64,000 bases of DNA from Dongia_A sp035695765 (GTDB lineage: Bacteria; Pseudomonadota; Alphaproteobacteria; Dongiales; Dongiaceae): positions 1 to 64,000 of the forward strand of contig DASRRI010000134.1 in NCBI GenBank assembly GCA_035695765.1. The letters are read 5' to 3'. Made by a program: the position numbers and the translations under genes. Positions 16,121 through 24,655 of the stretch are shown here, one piece after another; the stretch's first letter is position 1; each line of letters starts with the position of its first letter. Under the pieces are notes generated by a model, which was not told the origin of the DNA, made no database searches, and saw only the letters and a program-made list of their open reading frames with translations.

Positions 16121-18064
16121 TTACCCCGGCACCCTTGCATCCTTCTTCAATACCTCCACCGCCTCCCCCAGCGGCATCACCTGCTGCCCCTCTGAGCCGA
16201 GTCGGCGCACGGCGACCGTGCCCGCTTCCTGGTCGCGCTTGCCGACTGCCAGCAGCAGCGGCACTTTTGCGAGGCTGTGTTCGCGGACCTTGTAGTTGAT
16301 CTTTTCGTTGCGCAAATCGAGCTCGCTGCGGAGGCCGGCTTTCACCAGCTCCGCGTTCACCTTGCGCGCGTAATCGTCGGCGTCCGACACGATCGTGCAG
16401 ACGACGGCCTGCTGGGGGCTAAGCCACAGCGGCAGGTGCCCGGCATAGTGCTCGATCAGGATGCCGATGAAGCGCTCCATCGAGCCGAAGATCGCGCGGT
16501 GCAGCATCACCGGGCGCTTCTTCTGGCCGTCCTCGGCGACGTAGTGGGCATCGAGCCGTTCGGGCAGCACGAAATCCATCTGCAGCGTGCCGCATTGCCA
16601 GGTACGGCCGATCGTGTCGCGCAGATGGAATTCCAGCTTCGGGCCATAGAAGGCGCCTTCGCCGGGCGCCATCTCGTAGGGGTGATTGGCGGCCTCGATC
16701 GCGGCCTTCAATTGCGCCTCGGCCTCGTCCCACACCTCGTCGCTGCCGGCGCGCTTGTCCGGCCGGTCGGCGAAGCGGATCTTCACGTCGGTGAAGCCGC
16801 AATCGTGGTAGATGCCGAACAGCAGGCGGCAGAACTTGATGCTCTCCTCTTTGACCTGCTCGGGCGTGCAGAAGATGTGCGCGTCGTCCTGCGTGAAGTT
16901 GCGCACGCGCATGATGCCGTGCAGCGCGCCGCTCGGCTCGAACCGGTGGCACGAGCCGAACTCTGCAAGGCGCAGCGGCAGGTCGCGATAGCTCTTGAGC
17001 CCTTGGTTGAAAATCTGCACGTGGCACGGGCAGTTCATCGGCTTCAGGGCGAAGATGCGCTCGTCGGGGTGGCCGGCGAAATGCTTGATGCCATCCTCGT
17101 TCTCGGCGAGATACATATTCTCGCGGAACTTCTCCCAATGGCCGGATGCTTCCCACAGCTTGCGGTCGACCAGCTGCGGCGTCTTCACTTCGGAATAGCC
17201 GCCGTCGTCGAGCCGCGCGCGCAGGAAATTCTCCAGCGTGCGATAGAGCGTCCAGCCCTTCGGATGCCAGAACACCATGCCTGCCGCCTCTTCCTGCTGA
17301 TGGAAGAGGTTCATCTCGCGGCCGAGGCGCCGATGGTCGCGCTTCTCCGCCTCTTCGAGCTGGTGGAGATGGTCCTTCAGCTGCTTCTCGTCGGCGAACA
17401 CCGTGCCATAGATGCGCTGGAGCTGCGGGTTGTTGGCATCGCCGCGCCAATAGGCGCCGGAGAGCTTCATCAGCTTGAAGGCCTTGCCGAGCTTGCCCGT
17501 CGAGGGCAGATGCGGGCCGGTGCACATGTCGAGCCACTGGCCCTGGCGGTAGATCGAGATCTCCTCATCCTTGGGGATGGAGGCAACCCACTCCGCCTTG
17601 AACAATTCGCCATGCTGCTTGAAGTAATCGACCGCCTGGTCGCGCTCCCACACCTCGCGCGTGATCGTTTCGTCGCGGTCGACGATCTCCTTCATGCGCT
17701 GCTCGATCTTCTCGAAATCCTCCAGCGTGAAATGCTCCGCGCGGTGGAAATCGTAATAGAAGCCCTGCTCCGTCGCCGGGCCGAAGGTGATCTGGGTACC
17801 GGGGAACAGCTCCTGGACAGCCTCGGCCAGCACGTGCGCCGCGTCGTGGCGCAGCAGCTCCAGCGCGTCCTTGTGGGTCTTGGTGACGATCTCCAGCTTC
17901 GCGTCGGTCGCGATTTTGTGGCTGAGATCCTTGACCTCGCCATTCAGCTTCACGGCAAGTGCGGCCTTGGCAAGGCCGGGCCCGATGGCGGCGGCCACCT
18001 CGGCCCCCGTCACGGGCGATGGAAACTGGCGCTGGCTGCCATCCGGCAGCGTGATCGTCGGCAT
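16121..18064 (-). CDS. thrS: Threonyl-tRNA synthetase
   Basis: A 647-residue class II aminoacyl-tRNA synthetase that charges tRNA-Thr in the cytoplasm. It has the N-terminal TGS domain (ITLPDGSQRQF), the editing domain with HDAAHVLAEAV, the core with motif 2 (FGSCHRFEPSGALHGIMRVR) and zinc-binding Cys in MNCPCH, motif 3 (HRAIFGSMERFIGILIEHY) and the anticodon-binding domain at the C-terminus. I chose the ATG at 18064 (MPTITLPDG) because the nine extra upstream residues are not conserved in the family. Length is normal. Single-copy essential gene; no T-box or other leader seen. Confidence 0.95.
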   Translation of the reverse strand: MPTITLPDGSQRQFPSPVTGAEVAAAIGPGLAKAALAVKLNGEVKDLSHKIATDAKLEIVTKTHKDALELLRHDAAHVLAEAVQELFPGTQITFGPATEQGFYYDFHRAEHFTLEDFEKIEQRMKEIVDRDETITREVWERDQAVDYFKQHGELFKAEWVASIPKDEEISIYRQGQWLDMCTGPHLPSTGKLGKAFKLMKLSGAYWRGDANNPQLQRIYGTVFADEKQLKDHLHQLEEAEKRDHRRLGREMNLFHQQEEAAGMVFWHPKGWTLYRTLENFLRARLDDGGYSEVKTPQLVDRKLWEASGHWEKFRENMYLAENEDGIKHFAGHPDERIFALKPMNCPCHVQIFNQGLKSYRDLPLRLAEFGSCHRFEPSGALHGIMRVRNFTQDDAHIFCTPEQVKEESIKFCRLLFGIYHDCGFTDVKIRFADRPDKRAGSDEVWDEAEAQLKAAIEAANHPYEMAPGEGAFYGPKLEFHLRDTIGRTWQCGTLQMDFVLPERLDAHYVAEDGQKKRPVMLHRAIFGSMERFIGILIEHYAGHLPLWLSPQQAVVCTIVSDADDYARKVNAELVKAGLRSELDLRNEKINYKVREHSLAKVPLLLAVGKRDQEAGTVAVRRLGSEGQQVMPLGEAVEVLKKDARVPG

Positions 18065-18179
18065 GATTCTTTTACACGCAAAAGGTTGCAAATGACCGCG
18101 AAACCTACGGTTGGCGGCACTCTATGGAACAAGGGCGGGGTGTCAAGTTTGGCTCAGAAGCCCGTCCCCTCACTCCACC

Positions 18180-18289
18180 TGTCATGTATGGACGGCCCTG
18201 GTCCGGGGCCCATGCGGCCTCGACGCGCACTCCGCCGCGGCACCATGGGTCCTGGCTCTGCGCCACTGCGTGGCTTGGCCGGGATGACA
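18180..18289. repeat. REP-like palindromic element
   Basis: A 110-base GC-rich stretch bounded by TGTCAT and ATGACA, with an inner GGCCC/GGGCC hairpin and a second half reading CCATGGGTCCTGGCTCTGCG and ending GGCCGGGATGACA. The layout matches dispersed palindromic repeats common in alphaproteobacterial spacers. It lies between thrS and a methyltransferase gene. Confidence 0.5.
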
Positions 18290-18321
18290 TTTGATTGTAA
18301 GGCGGTCGGAGCGGCTTCAGC

Positions 18322-18906
18322 CTACTCCGCCGCCCGTCTAGTGTGGGTGTGGGGCTTGCGATAGACCCAGACGCTGGCGGGGGGCAGGTTCTGCAGCACG
18401 CGGTCGCCGACCTCGCCATGCACACCATGCCGCCGCCGCGGGATGGGCGAGAACAGCGAGTAGGTGAACTGGATCAAGGGCGCGCCCGGCTGCAGCACAT
18501 TGAAAGCCTGGGAGGTGATGCGGTACTGCGTGCTGCGTTTCATGGTGAGCAGCGGCAGCGAGCTGACGATCGCCTTCACATGGTCGATGCCTTCGCGCTT
18601 CAGCAGCGCCTGCAGACGGCCGGCATCGCCCAGCAGCACCTTCACGCCTGGATAGCGCTCCTGCAGCACCTTGTGCAAAGTCGGGTCGCGCTCGACCACG
18701 ATCAATTTCTCCGGGTGCGTGCCGGCCTTGAGCAGCGCCTTGGTGACGGAGCCTGTCCCGCCGCCAAGCTCCACCACCCAGCCCGGCCCGCGCGGAACCT
18801 GGCGCGCCATTGCCGCCGCGAGCTCGGACGAGCTGACCGCCACCGCGCCGATCTTGCGCGGGTTCTTGAGCCACAGTTTGAACAGCAGGCGGGATTCAGC
18901 AAACAT
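18322..18906 (-). CDS. Phospholipid/ornithine-lipid N-methyltransferase-like protein
   Basis: A 194-residue SAM-dependent methyltransferase. The SAM-binding motif is VVELGGGTGSVTKALL (about 44-59), followed by an acidic loop (VVERDP) and motif IV region AIVSSLPLL. The N-terminal FKLWLKNPRKIGAVAVSSS block and the C-terminal YSLFSPIP are typical of the PmtA-like group that methylates phosphatidylethanolamine or ornithine lipids at the membrane face. Which of the two lipids is used cannot be told. It stands alone with no lipid-synthesis neighbours. Confidence 0.8.
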   Translation of the reverse strand: MFAESRLLFKLWLKNPRKIGAVAVSSSELAAAMARQVPRGPGWVVELGGGTGSVTKALLKAGTHPEKLIVVERDPTLHKVLQERYPGVKVLLGDAGRLQALLKREGIDHVKAIVSSLPLLTMKRSTQYRITSQAFNVLQPGAPLIQFTYSLFSPIPRRRHGVHGEVGDRVLQNLPPASVWVYRKPHTHTRRAAE

Positions 18907-19020
18907 CAGGCAAATCCGCTTTCGGCGGTTGCGTCACGAGTCTTGAACATGCCCCTTTAGGGAATGTGGCTCAATGGAAAAAACACTGTGAACAGCGGGC
19001 ATTAGCCGAAAAGCACGCCA

Positions 19021-20004
19021 TCAAAATGTCGCATTCGTCAGCAGCACGACCTTTCCGGTTGATTGGCGGCTTTGAATCAACTCGAGCGCTTGCCGGAACT
19101 CCGCCATCGGGAGGCGGTGTGAAACGAGAGGCTTGAACTGCCCGGCCTGGACCAGGCCGTCGAGCGCCTTGAAGCCCCGGGCGACCAGGTCGGGCCGGCG
19201 CTGGCGCCAGGAACCGAAATAGAACCCCATCGCCGCGACATTCTTCACCAGCAGGATGTTGGCCGGAATCTGCGGGACCGGACCACCGGCGAAACCGATG
19301 ATCAGGATCCGGGCATTCCAGTTTACCACCCGGAGCGAGGCGTCGAAGGTGGCGCCGCCGACCGGGTCGTAGACCACGTCGACCCCGCCGACCAGAGCCT
19401 TTACCCGCTCGCGAATGTCTTCCGCTTTGTAGTCGATGACGTGATCCGCGCCGTGCGCCTTGGCGACGGCGCATTTGTCGGGGCCGCCCGCTGTCGCGAC
19501 CACGCGCGCGCCCAGCGCCTTGCCGATCTCCACCGCGGTGAGGCCGACGCCGCCGGCTGCGCCATGGACCAGCAGGGTTTCGCCTGGCTGTAGTTTTGCC
19601 TGCTCGACCAGCGCCAGGTATGAGGTGCCGTAGGCGATGGGAAAGCCGGCCGCCGCCGCGGCATCGAGTCCGGTCGGTGCGGGATAGACGCGATCGGCCG
19701 GCATGATCGCGACCTCGGTGAAGGCGCCAACCTCGGGGATCGCCATCACGCGGTCGCCGATCTTGAACTCCGTGACCCCAGGGCCGACCGCCTCGATGGT
19801 GCCGGCCGCTTCGAAGCCGGGAATGAAAGGCGGCTCCTGTTTCACTTGGTATCTGCCGGTGGTGACCAGCAAGTCGGCGTAATTGAGACCGGCGGCCGCG
19901 ATCCGGATGCGCACCGCACCAGGCGTTGGCGCGCCTGGATCGGGCCGCTCCTCGAGCGCCAGCCCGTCTATTCCGGTGAGGGAGTTGCAGATGATCGCCC
20001 GCAT
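19021..20004 (-). CDS. NADPH:quinone oxidoreductase family protein (zinc-free MDR)
   Basis: A 327-residue medium-chain dehydrogenase/reductase of the quinone oxidoreductase type. The N-terminal GroES-like domain has AAGLNYADLLVTTGRY and FIPGFEAAGTIEAVG. The Rossmann part carries LVHGAAGGVGLTAVEIGKALGARVVAT, and DVVYDPVGG is the family hallmark further on. Zinc ligands of alcohol dehydrogenases are absent. It should reduce quinones or enones with NADPH. Its ATG overlaps the stop of the upstream asparaginase gene by one base (TGATG), so the two are translationally coupled. Confidence 0.9.
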   Translation of the reverse strand: MRAIICNSLTGIDGLALEERPDPGAPTPGAVRIRIAAAGLNYADLLVTTGRYQVKQEPPFIPGFEAAGTIEAVGPGVTEFKIGDRVMAIPEVGAFTEVAIMPADRVYPAPTGLDAAAAAGFPIAYGTSYLALVEQAKLQPGETLLVHGAAGGVGLTAVEIGKALGARVVATAGGPDKCAVAKAHGADHVIDYKAEDIRERVKALVGGVDVVYDPVGGATFDASLRVVNWNARILIIGFAGGPVPQIPANILLVKNVAAMGFYFGSWRQRRPDLVARGFKALDGLVQAGQFKPLVSHRLPMAEFRQALELIQSRQSTGKVVLLTNATF

Positions 20005-21032
20005 CAGAAAGCGGGACGCACCTGGCCGGTCGGTGTCCCGGCCCAGTTCTTGACGATTGGAGTCAAGGTCGCCGCGAGAGTCTCCGCCATCTCGTCATCG
20101 ATGACGCCGAGATGGCGCAGCACCTGGCCCATGATGACTTCGGCCGCGCGGCTCGCGCCGTCCGTCACCTTGATGCAGATGCCGAGCCCATGCTGCGGCA
20201 GTGCGCCGCAATAGACGCCCTCGGCGCCAACCTTGATGGCGGCCTTGCCGGGAATCGCACTCATCAATTTCGTGCAGAAGCGGTCTGTCCCGGCGACCAT
20301 GAAAGGATCCGCCATCATCGCTTCCAGGATGCGGTGGCAGGCAGCAGCGCGCTCGTCGGGCAGATGGTGCGGGTCGGCCATCTGCGCCATCGCGAAGGCC
20401 GTGTTGGCGATCGGGACCGCAATCACCGGAATGCCGCAGCCATCGATCCCGCGCGGCACGTCTCCCAGCTCGCAGCCCGACATCTGCTCCAGGATGCCGA
20501 GCAGGCGCTGCTGCACCGGATGCTCATACTCGATATAGCCCTTGGTCTTCTCGCCCACATGCAAGGCGGTCGACAGGAACCCGGCATGCTTGCCGCTGCA
20601 ATTGTTGTGGGCGCGGGTCGGCTCAAACCGTGCACGCAGCATCGCCTGCATGGTCGGCTCATGCGACGGGTAATGCGGCCCGCATTCCAGATCCTCGACG
20701 CCAAGCCCGATGCGGTTGAGCCAGGCCTTCACCGTCTCAACATGGCGCGGCTCGGCATTGTGCGAGGCGGTGGCGAGGGCGATCTCCGGCGTGCCCAGCT
20801 TGTAATGGTCAGCCGCGCCGCTCTCCAGCAGCGGGATCGCCAGCAGGGGCTTGATGGCGGAGCGGCCATAGACGGGCAGCTCAATGTCGCCCCAGGCGCG
20901 CACGATTCCGCCATGCGCATCGACCACCGCGACGCTGGCATGGTGGCGGCTTTCCACCATTTGGCCGCGCACCACTTCGGCAAGGACGGGCGCTGAATCC
21001 TGCGGCAATTCGGTTCTGACGGAGACGGTCAT
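20004..21032 (-). CDS. L-asparaginase, Rhizobium AnsA type (PF06089)
   Basis: A 342-residue protein of the asparaginase family first known from Rhizobium etli, unrelated to E. coli AnsA/AnsB. Conserved blocks seen are AWGDIELPVYGRSAIKPLLAIPLLESG, NNCSGKHAGFLS and GIDGCGIPV. The family hydrolyses asparagine to aspartate and ammonia. I chose the ATG at 21032 (AGGAACC upstream); a longer frame from 21086 adds an unlikely Arg/Gly-rich start. Next gene on the strand is the quinone oxidoreductase, overlapping by one base. Confidence 0.85.
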   Translation of the reverse strand: MTVSVRTELPQDSAPVLAEVVRGQMVESRHHASVAVVDAHGGIVRAWGDIELPVYGRSAIKPLLAIPLLESGAADHYKLGTPEIALATASHNAEPRHVETVKAWLNRIGLGVEDLECGPHYPSHEPTMQAMLRARFEPTRAHNNCSGKHAGFLSTALHVGEKTKGYIEYEHPVQQRLLGILEQMSGCELGDVPRGIDGCGIPVIAVPIANTAFAMAQMADPHHLPDERAAACHRILEAMMADPFMVAGTDRFCTKLMSAIPGKAAIKVGAEGVYCGALPQHGLGICIKVTDGASRAAEVIMGQVLRHLGVIDDEMAETLAATLTPIVKNWAGTPTGQVRPAF

Positions 21033-21172
21033 GAACAGGTTCCTGGAGGTTCGCGCCACCTTGCCGCCGGACGCCGCCGGATGCAAGCCGAGGGCTTGTC
21101 ATGAGACAAATTCGCGCTGGCGCCGAAGCCCTCCACGGCGATAATCGCGGCGGATTCTTGATGAGAGGTGAG

Positions 21173-21649
21173 ATGCAAATCCTTTCAGAGCTTGCCGCCG
21201 CGCCCGATGAAATCGCTGGCCTGATTGATCAGGTTCCACCGGAGAAACTGGCCTGGGTGCCGCCGACCTGGGAGGGCATTCCGGGCGAGCGCTTCACGGC
21301 ACTGGGCCAAGCCTGCCATCTGCGCGATATCGAGATCGACGGCTATCATGTGCGCTTCGGCCGGACCTTGCGCGAGGATCGGCCGGACCTCGTCTCGATC
21401 GACTCTTATGAGCTGGCGCAACAGCGGAACTATGAAGCGGGCGATGCGGTGGCGGCGATTGCCGCGTTCCGCGACGCGCGACGCGAAACGGTCGCCATGC
21501 TGCAGAAAGTTCGATCCGGAGAATGGGACCGCAAGGCGACCTTCGCGGAATATGGCGAGGTCACGCTACGCGGCCTGGTGCACATCCTGCGCAGCCACGA
21601 CCTGCAGCATCTCGCCTGCCTGCACTGGCTGCTGGCGAAGATGGGCTGA
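21173..21649 (+). CDS. DinB-superfamily protein
   Basis: A 158-residue all-helical protein of the DinB/YfiT superfamily. The family's metal-binding His pattern is visible as QACHLRDIEIDGY near residue 46 and LRSHDLQHLACLHWLL near the C-terminus. Such proteins bind a metal and include thiol-dependent transferases; here the substrate is unknown. The ATG at 21173 is preceded at short distance by AGAGGTG; an ATG at 21161 would add four residues. It converges with a small gene on the minus strand, stop to stop without a gap. Confidence 0.75.
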   Translation: MQILSELAAAPDEIAGLIDQVPPEKLAWVPPTWEGIPGERFTALGQACHLRDIEIDGYHVRFGRTLREDRPDLVSIDSYELAQQRNYEAGDAVAAIAAFRDARRETVAMLQKVRSGEWDRKATFAEYGEVTLRGLVHILRSHDLQHLACLHWLLAKMG

Positions 21650-21865
21650 TCAGGTGCGCTCCCGCCAAGCGGCTTCTTGCCCGGCGTCATAATCCCGAAA
21701 GGCTTTAACGAGGCCCTGCAGCACTTCGGCCGAAGTCTCGCACATCGCCTTGAATTGCGGCTCGTCGACCTTCTGCACGTCCTCGCGCAGATGATTGATG
21801 GTATCTTCCAAGCGCGCCGCCAGTTGCGATGTGTGATGGCGCGGATTGCGGTCTTCGCGTCCCAT
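21650..21865 (-). CDS. Small hypothetical helical protein (71 aa)
   Basis: A 71-residue protein with a very strong Shine-Dalgarno (AGGAGGAG four bases before ATG). It is charged, rich in Arg, Glu and His, and predicted helical (LAARLEDTINHLREDV, then AEVLQGLVKAFRDYDAG). No Cys cluster, export signal or membrane segment. It follows the CGNR regulator gene by 33 bases on the same strand, so the two probably share a transcript. Family not recognised. Confidence 0.65.
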   Translation of the reverse strand: MGREDRNPRHHTSQLAARLEDTINHLREDVQKVDEPQFKAMCETSAEVLQGLVKAFRDYDAGQEAAWRERT

Positions 21866-21898
21866 GGTCTCCTCCTGGGTGACTGCATTGTCAACCGC

Positions 21899-22468
21899 TC
21901 AGGCCGGCGTGCGCTCCCGGAACCGGCGCACCTTGTCGCGCGTGCCGCAATCATCCATCGCGCACCAGCGGCGCGACAGGTTCTTGCTGTCATCGTGGAA
22001 CAGCCACAAGCAGTCGTGGGCAGGGCAACGCTTGATGCGGCGCAAATCGCCGGTGAGGAGATCGGCAGCATCGCGCGCGACCGCATGGCGGAAGCGATCG
22101 ATAGCTGCGGGCGCAGAATCCTCAACAACATAGCCATCCTCCGACGGCACCACCCGCTCGGCCGCGCGCGCTTCGGCCAGCTCGGCATTGAGCGCATTGA
22201 GGTCGCTGGCTTGCGGCGTCCGCTCCTCAGCCAGCGCGCGGAAAATGCCGATGAGGGCGGCCCGCAAGCGATGCAGCCGCGCCATCATTTTGGGACTTGG
22301 CGCGTCATCGAGTTTCAAGCCACCGCGCCGGGCCCAGTCCAGAAAATCGCCGGGCCTCCGGATGCGGTCTTGCAAGGTCACGCGCCGGGTCGGCGACAGC
22401 GAATTGCAGAAATCGAGCGCGATCCGGCCAGCCAGGAACTCGTGCTTGGGCGTCTCGATCGCCGTCAT
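21899..22468 (-). CDS. ABATE/CGNR zinc-finger regulator
   Basis: A 189-residue protein with an N-terminal ABATE domain (FLAGRIALDFCNSL) and a C-terminal CGNR zinc finger: CPAHDCLWLFHDDSKN, then RRWCAMDDCGTRDK, giving four Cys ligands. Such proteins are probable DNA-binding stress regulators in bacteria. I chose ATG at 22468; GTG and TTG starts further upstream are possible. It is divergent from a DMT-family exporter gene across a 96-base spacer, a layout that suggests it controls that exporter. Confidence 0.85.
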   Translation of the reverse strand: MTAIETPKHEFLAGRIALDFCNSLSPTRRVTLQDRIRRPGDFLDWARRGGLKLDDAPSPKMMARLHRLRAALIGIFRALAEERTPQASDLNALNAELAEARAAERVVPSEDGYVVEDSAPAAIDRFRHAVARDAADLLTGDLRRIKRCPAHDCLWLFHDDSKNLSRRWCAMDDCGTRDKVRRFRERTPA

Positions 22469-22511
22469 GTTCGGTAGGCTCACACGTGTCACCAATAAAA
22501 ATCAATTGACC

Positions 22512-22565
22512 GGTTACACCATCTGGCCCCATATGTCACCTGTCATTTTATTTTAGGTGGTTACA
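22512..22565. promoter_or_regulatory. Repeated GGTTACA in the exporter/regulator spacer
   Basis: GGTTACA occurs at 22512-22518 and again at 22559-22565, in an AT-rich spacer between the divergent CGNR regulator and the exporter. The second copy touches the exporter ATG. These could be operator half-sites, but two seven-base matches are weak evidence. Confidence 0.25.
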
Positions 22566-23455
22566 TGAGTTTGGCAGCGACCGAACGGGCCGAGCTGACC
22601 CGAGTTGACAAAGGCGCCTTGCGCACCGCCATCGGCGGCGTCTTCATCTCCGGCCTCGGGCCCCTGCTGGTGCGCAATTCGCCGGTGGATTCGGCGGCGA
22701 CGGCATTCTGGCGGCTGATGATCGCGCTACCGGCCGCCCTGTGGCTGGCGCGGCGCGTGGACCCTTTGCCGCCGCGGGCCAAGGCTCTGGCCATCCTCGC
22801 CGGCTTGCTGCTGGCGGGCGATCTGGTGCTGTGGAACCGCGCCATCGTGTCCACCACCATCCTCGAAGCGACCTTGCTGGTGATGATCTATCCGCTGCTG
22901 GTCGCGCTCGGTGGGTTCCTGATCTGGCGTGAGCGGATTACCAAATGGCTCGGCATCGGCGGCATACTCGCTTTCGCCGGCCTCGTCGTCATGACGTTGG
23001 GTCCGGTCAGCGGGCAATCGAGCGTCTCCGGCAACCTCTACGCAGTCGCTGCCGCTGTCTTCTATTCCGGCTGCATGCTGATCACCGGTCGGCTGTGCCG
23101 CGCTTATCCGACCATCGCTGTAACGGCCTGGTCTTTTGTCGGCGCGGCGCTGGGATCGCTACCCGCCGCGTTGTTCGAGGATCGCGTCCTCGCGGTCGAT
23201 CTCTTTGGCTGGGCCTATCTCGCGCTGTATGGCGCGCTCACCCTGGCCGGCTACCTTCTGATCAACCGCAGCCTGGGCAAGCTGCCGACCGCCCTGGTGG
23301 CGGTGCTGGGATACGGCCAGCCGGTGGTGGCGACAAGCCTTGCCATCCCGCTGCTGGGCGAGGTGCCGGCGTTGGGCGATCTTGCCGGCGCGATCGTGGT
23401 GGTGGCGGGCTTGGTGCTGGCGACCCGGCCCGCGAAACCGGTGGCTGCCGGGTAA
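22565..23455 (+). CDS. EamA/DMT-family transporter
   Basis: A 296-residue inner-membrane protein with about ten hydrophobic segments formed by two EamA repeats (first half with RNSPVDSAATAFWRL, second half with AVAAAVFYSGCMLITGRL and LGYGQPVVATSLAIPLLGE). This is the standard drug/metabolite transporter layout. The substrate is unknown. TAGGTGG lies close before the ATG. The neighbouring divergent CGNR regulator suggests induction by a stress or by the substrate. Confidence 0.88.
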   Translation: MSLAATERAELTRVDKGALRTAIGGVFISGLGPLLVRNSPVDSAATAFWRLMIALPAALWLARRVDPLPPRAKALAILAGLLLAGDLVLWNRAIVSTTILEATLLVMIYPLLVALGGFLIWRERITKWLGIGGILAFAGLVVMTLGPVSGQSSVSGNLYAVAAAVFYSGCMLITGRLCRAYPTIAVTAWSFVGAALGSLPAALFEDRVLAVDLFGWAYLALYGALTLAGYLLINRSLGKLPTALVAVLGYGQPVVATSLAIPLLGEVPALGDLAGAIVVVAGLVLATRPAKPVAAG

Positions 23456-23503
23456 CAACCCATTGTCTTGCCTTTGGGCAGGACGCTGTCCTAGCTTCCC
23501 GGC

Positions 23504-24073
23504 ATGAGCGAAGCGCGGGCCATGCGGGGATACTTCGGGATCGGGGTCGAGGGCATCTCGAAGCCGATGAATCTGGGCGCCATCCTCCGGACGGCGCACG
23601 CCTTCCGCGCCAGCTTCGCCTTCGCGATCCAGCCGGCGATCGACGTCAATGAGTTGCTGCAGTCCGACACCTCGATTGCGATCGAGAACATGCCGGTCCA
23701 AGTCTATCCCACGCTCGATCGCTTCGATCTGCCGTGGGGATGCCGGCTGATCGGGGTGGAGATTACTGATGACGCCGTTGACCTGCCGAGCTTCAAGCAC
23801 CCGCTGGCCGCCGCCTACGTGCTGGGGGCGGAGCAGGATTCGCTGTCGCCGGCGCTGACCCGGCGCTGCGACTACGTGGTCAAGATTCCGACCCGGTTCT
23901 GCGTCAATGTGTCGGTGGCGGCGGCGATTGTGATGTATGACCGGATGATCAGCCTTGGCCGGTTCGCGGAGCGGCCGGTTCGGGTTGGTGGACCCGTGAC
24001 GCCGCTTGCGCCGCATCGTCGGGGCATGCCGAAATGGAAGCAGCGGCGCTTGAAAGAGAGTGGTGAGGCCTGA
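23504..24073 (+). CDS. TrmH/SpoU-family RNA methyltransferase
   Basis: A 189-residue SPOUT methyltransferase. The three family motifs are present in order: NLGAILRTAHAF (motif 1), VLGAEQDSLS (motif 2) and IPTRFCVNVSVAAAIVMYD (motif 3), which build the SAM-binding knot. It likely methylates ribose in a tRNA or rRNA. It lacks the N-terminal L7Ae-like substrate domain seen in RlmB, so it resembles short TrmH-like proteins. The C-terminus is basic (KWKQRRLKES). First gene of a plus-strand run leading to rlmN. Confidence 0.85.
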   Translation: MSEARAMRGYFGIGVEGISKPMNLGAILRTAHAFRASFAFAIQPAIDVNELLQSDTSIAIENMPVQVYPTLDRFDLPWGCRLIGVEITDDAVDLPSFKHPLAAAYVLGAEQDSLSPALTRRCDYVVKIPTRFCVNVSVAAAIVMYDRMISLGRFAERPVRVGGPVTPLAPHRRGMPKWKQRRLKESGEA

Positions 24074-24126
24074 CTAAACGCTTCGGGGGGCTGGATTTTC
24101 TCTTCCGCCCCTGGTACCAGCACCGG

Positions 24127-24651
24127 ATGATTCGGGACATGAGGGCAAGAATATTTTCCTTGGGGGTTGGTCTGGCAGCGCTGCTCTTTGCAGGAGCGGC
24201 TTCCGCCGACGATCTTGGGAATTTCGGGGGCTGGTATGCTTTCACGCAGGGTGAGGGCAAAGAGAAGCTGTGCTACATGATCGCCGCGCCGACCGCGTCG
24301 CTGGGCGAGATCCCGAATCGTGGCGAGATTGGCCTGATCATCACCCACCAGATGGGCGGCAAAGTGCGCGATCAGGTGAGCGTGGCCTTGGGATACGAGC
24401 CGCACAAGACCAAATACACCAAGGCGAAGGTGGATAAGAGCGGCAATGTGCTGCTGCGCCTGGTGGATGGCGACCGGGCCTGGATCCGCGAGGCGAGCGT
24501 CGACCGGCAATTGATCGCCCGGATGAAAAAGGGCGCCACGCTGATCGTCACCGGGATGAGCAGCAAGGGCGTCGCCTCGCAGGATACGTTTTCCTTGGAT
24601 GGATTCGCCAAGGCCTACGCCGCGATCAGCGAAGCCTGCGGATTGAAGTAG
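24127..24651 (+). CDS. IalB-like (invasion-associated locus B family) exported protein
   Basis: A 174-residue protein with a signal peptide ending near ASA (residues 22-28) and a mature part with the IalB-type pattern: WYAFTQGEGKEKLCYMIA, then LIITHQMGG, and a closing GFAKAYAAISEACG. Two Cys residues frame the domain. Family members are periplasmic, of uncertain role outside Bartonella, where the name comes from. An ATG at 24139 is an alternative start. It precedes rlmN by four bases and is probably co-transcribed; this pairing is common in alphaproteobacteria. Confidence 0.8.
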   Translation: MIRDMRARIFSLGVGLAALLFAGAASADDLGNFGGWYAFTQGEGKEKLCYMIAAPTASLGEIPNRGEIGLIITHQMGGKVRDQVSVALGYEPHKTKYTKAKVDKSGNVLLRLVDGDRAWIREASVDRQLIARMKKGATLIVTGMSSKGVASQDTFSLDGFAKAYAAISEACGLK

Positions 24652-24655
24652 AGAG

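Noticed and set aside
16277..18364. A 695-residue open frame on the plus strand opposite thrS
   Set aside because: It is antisense to a clear threonyl-tRNA synthetase; such long antisense frames are common in GC-rich DNA, and its sequence is rich in His/Arg/Leu without any domain.
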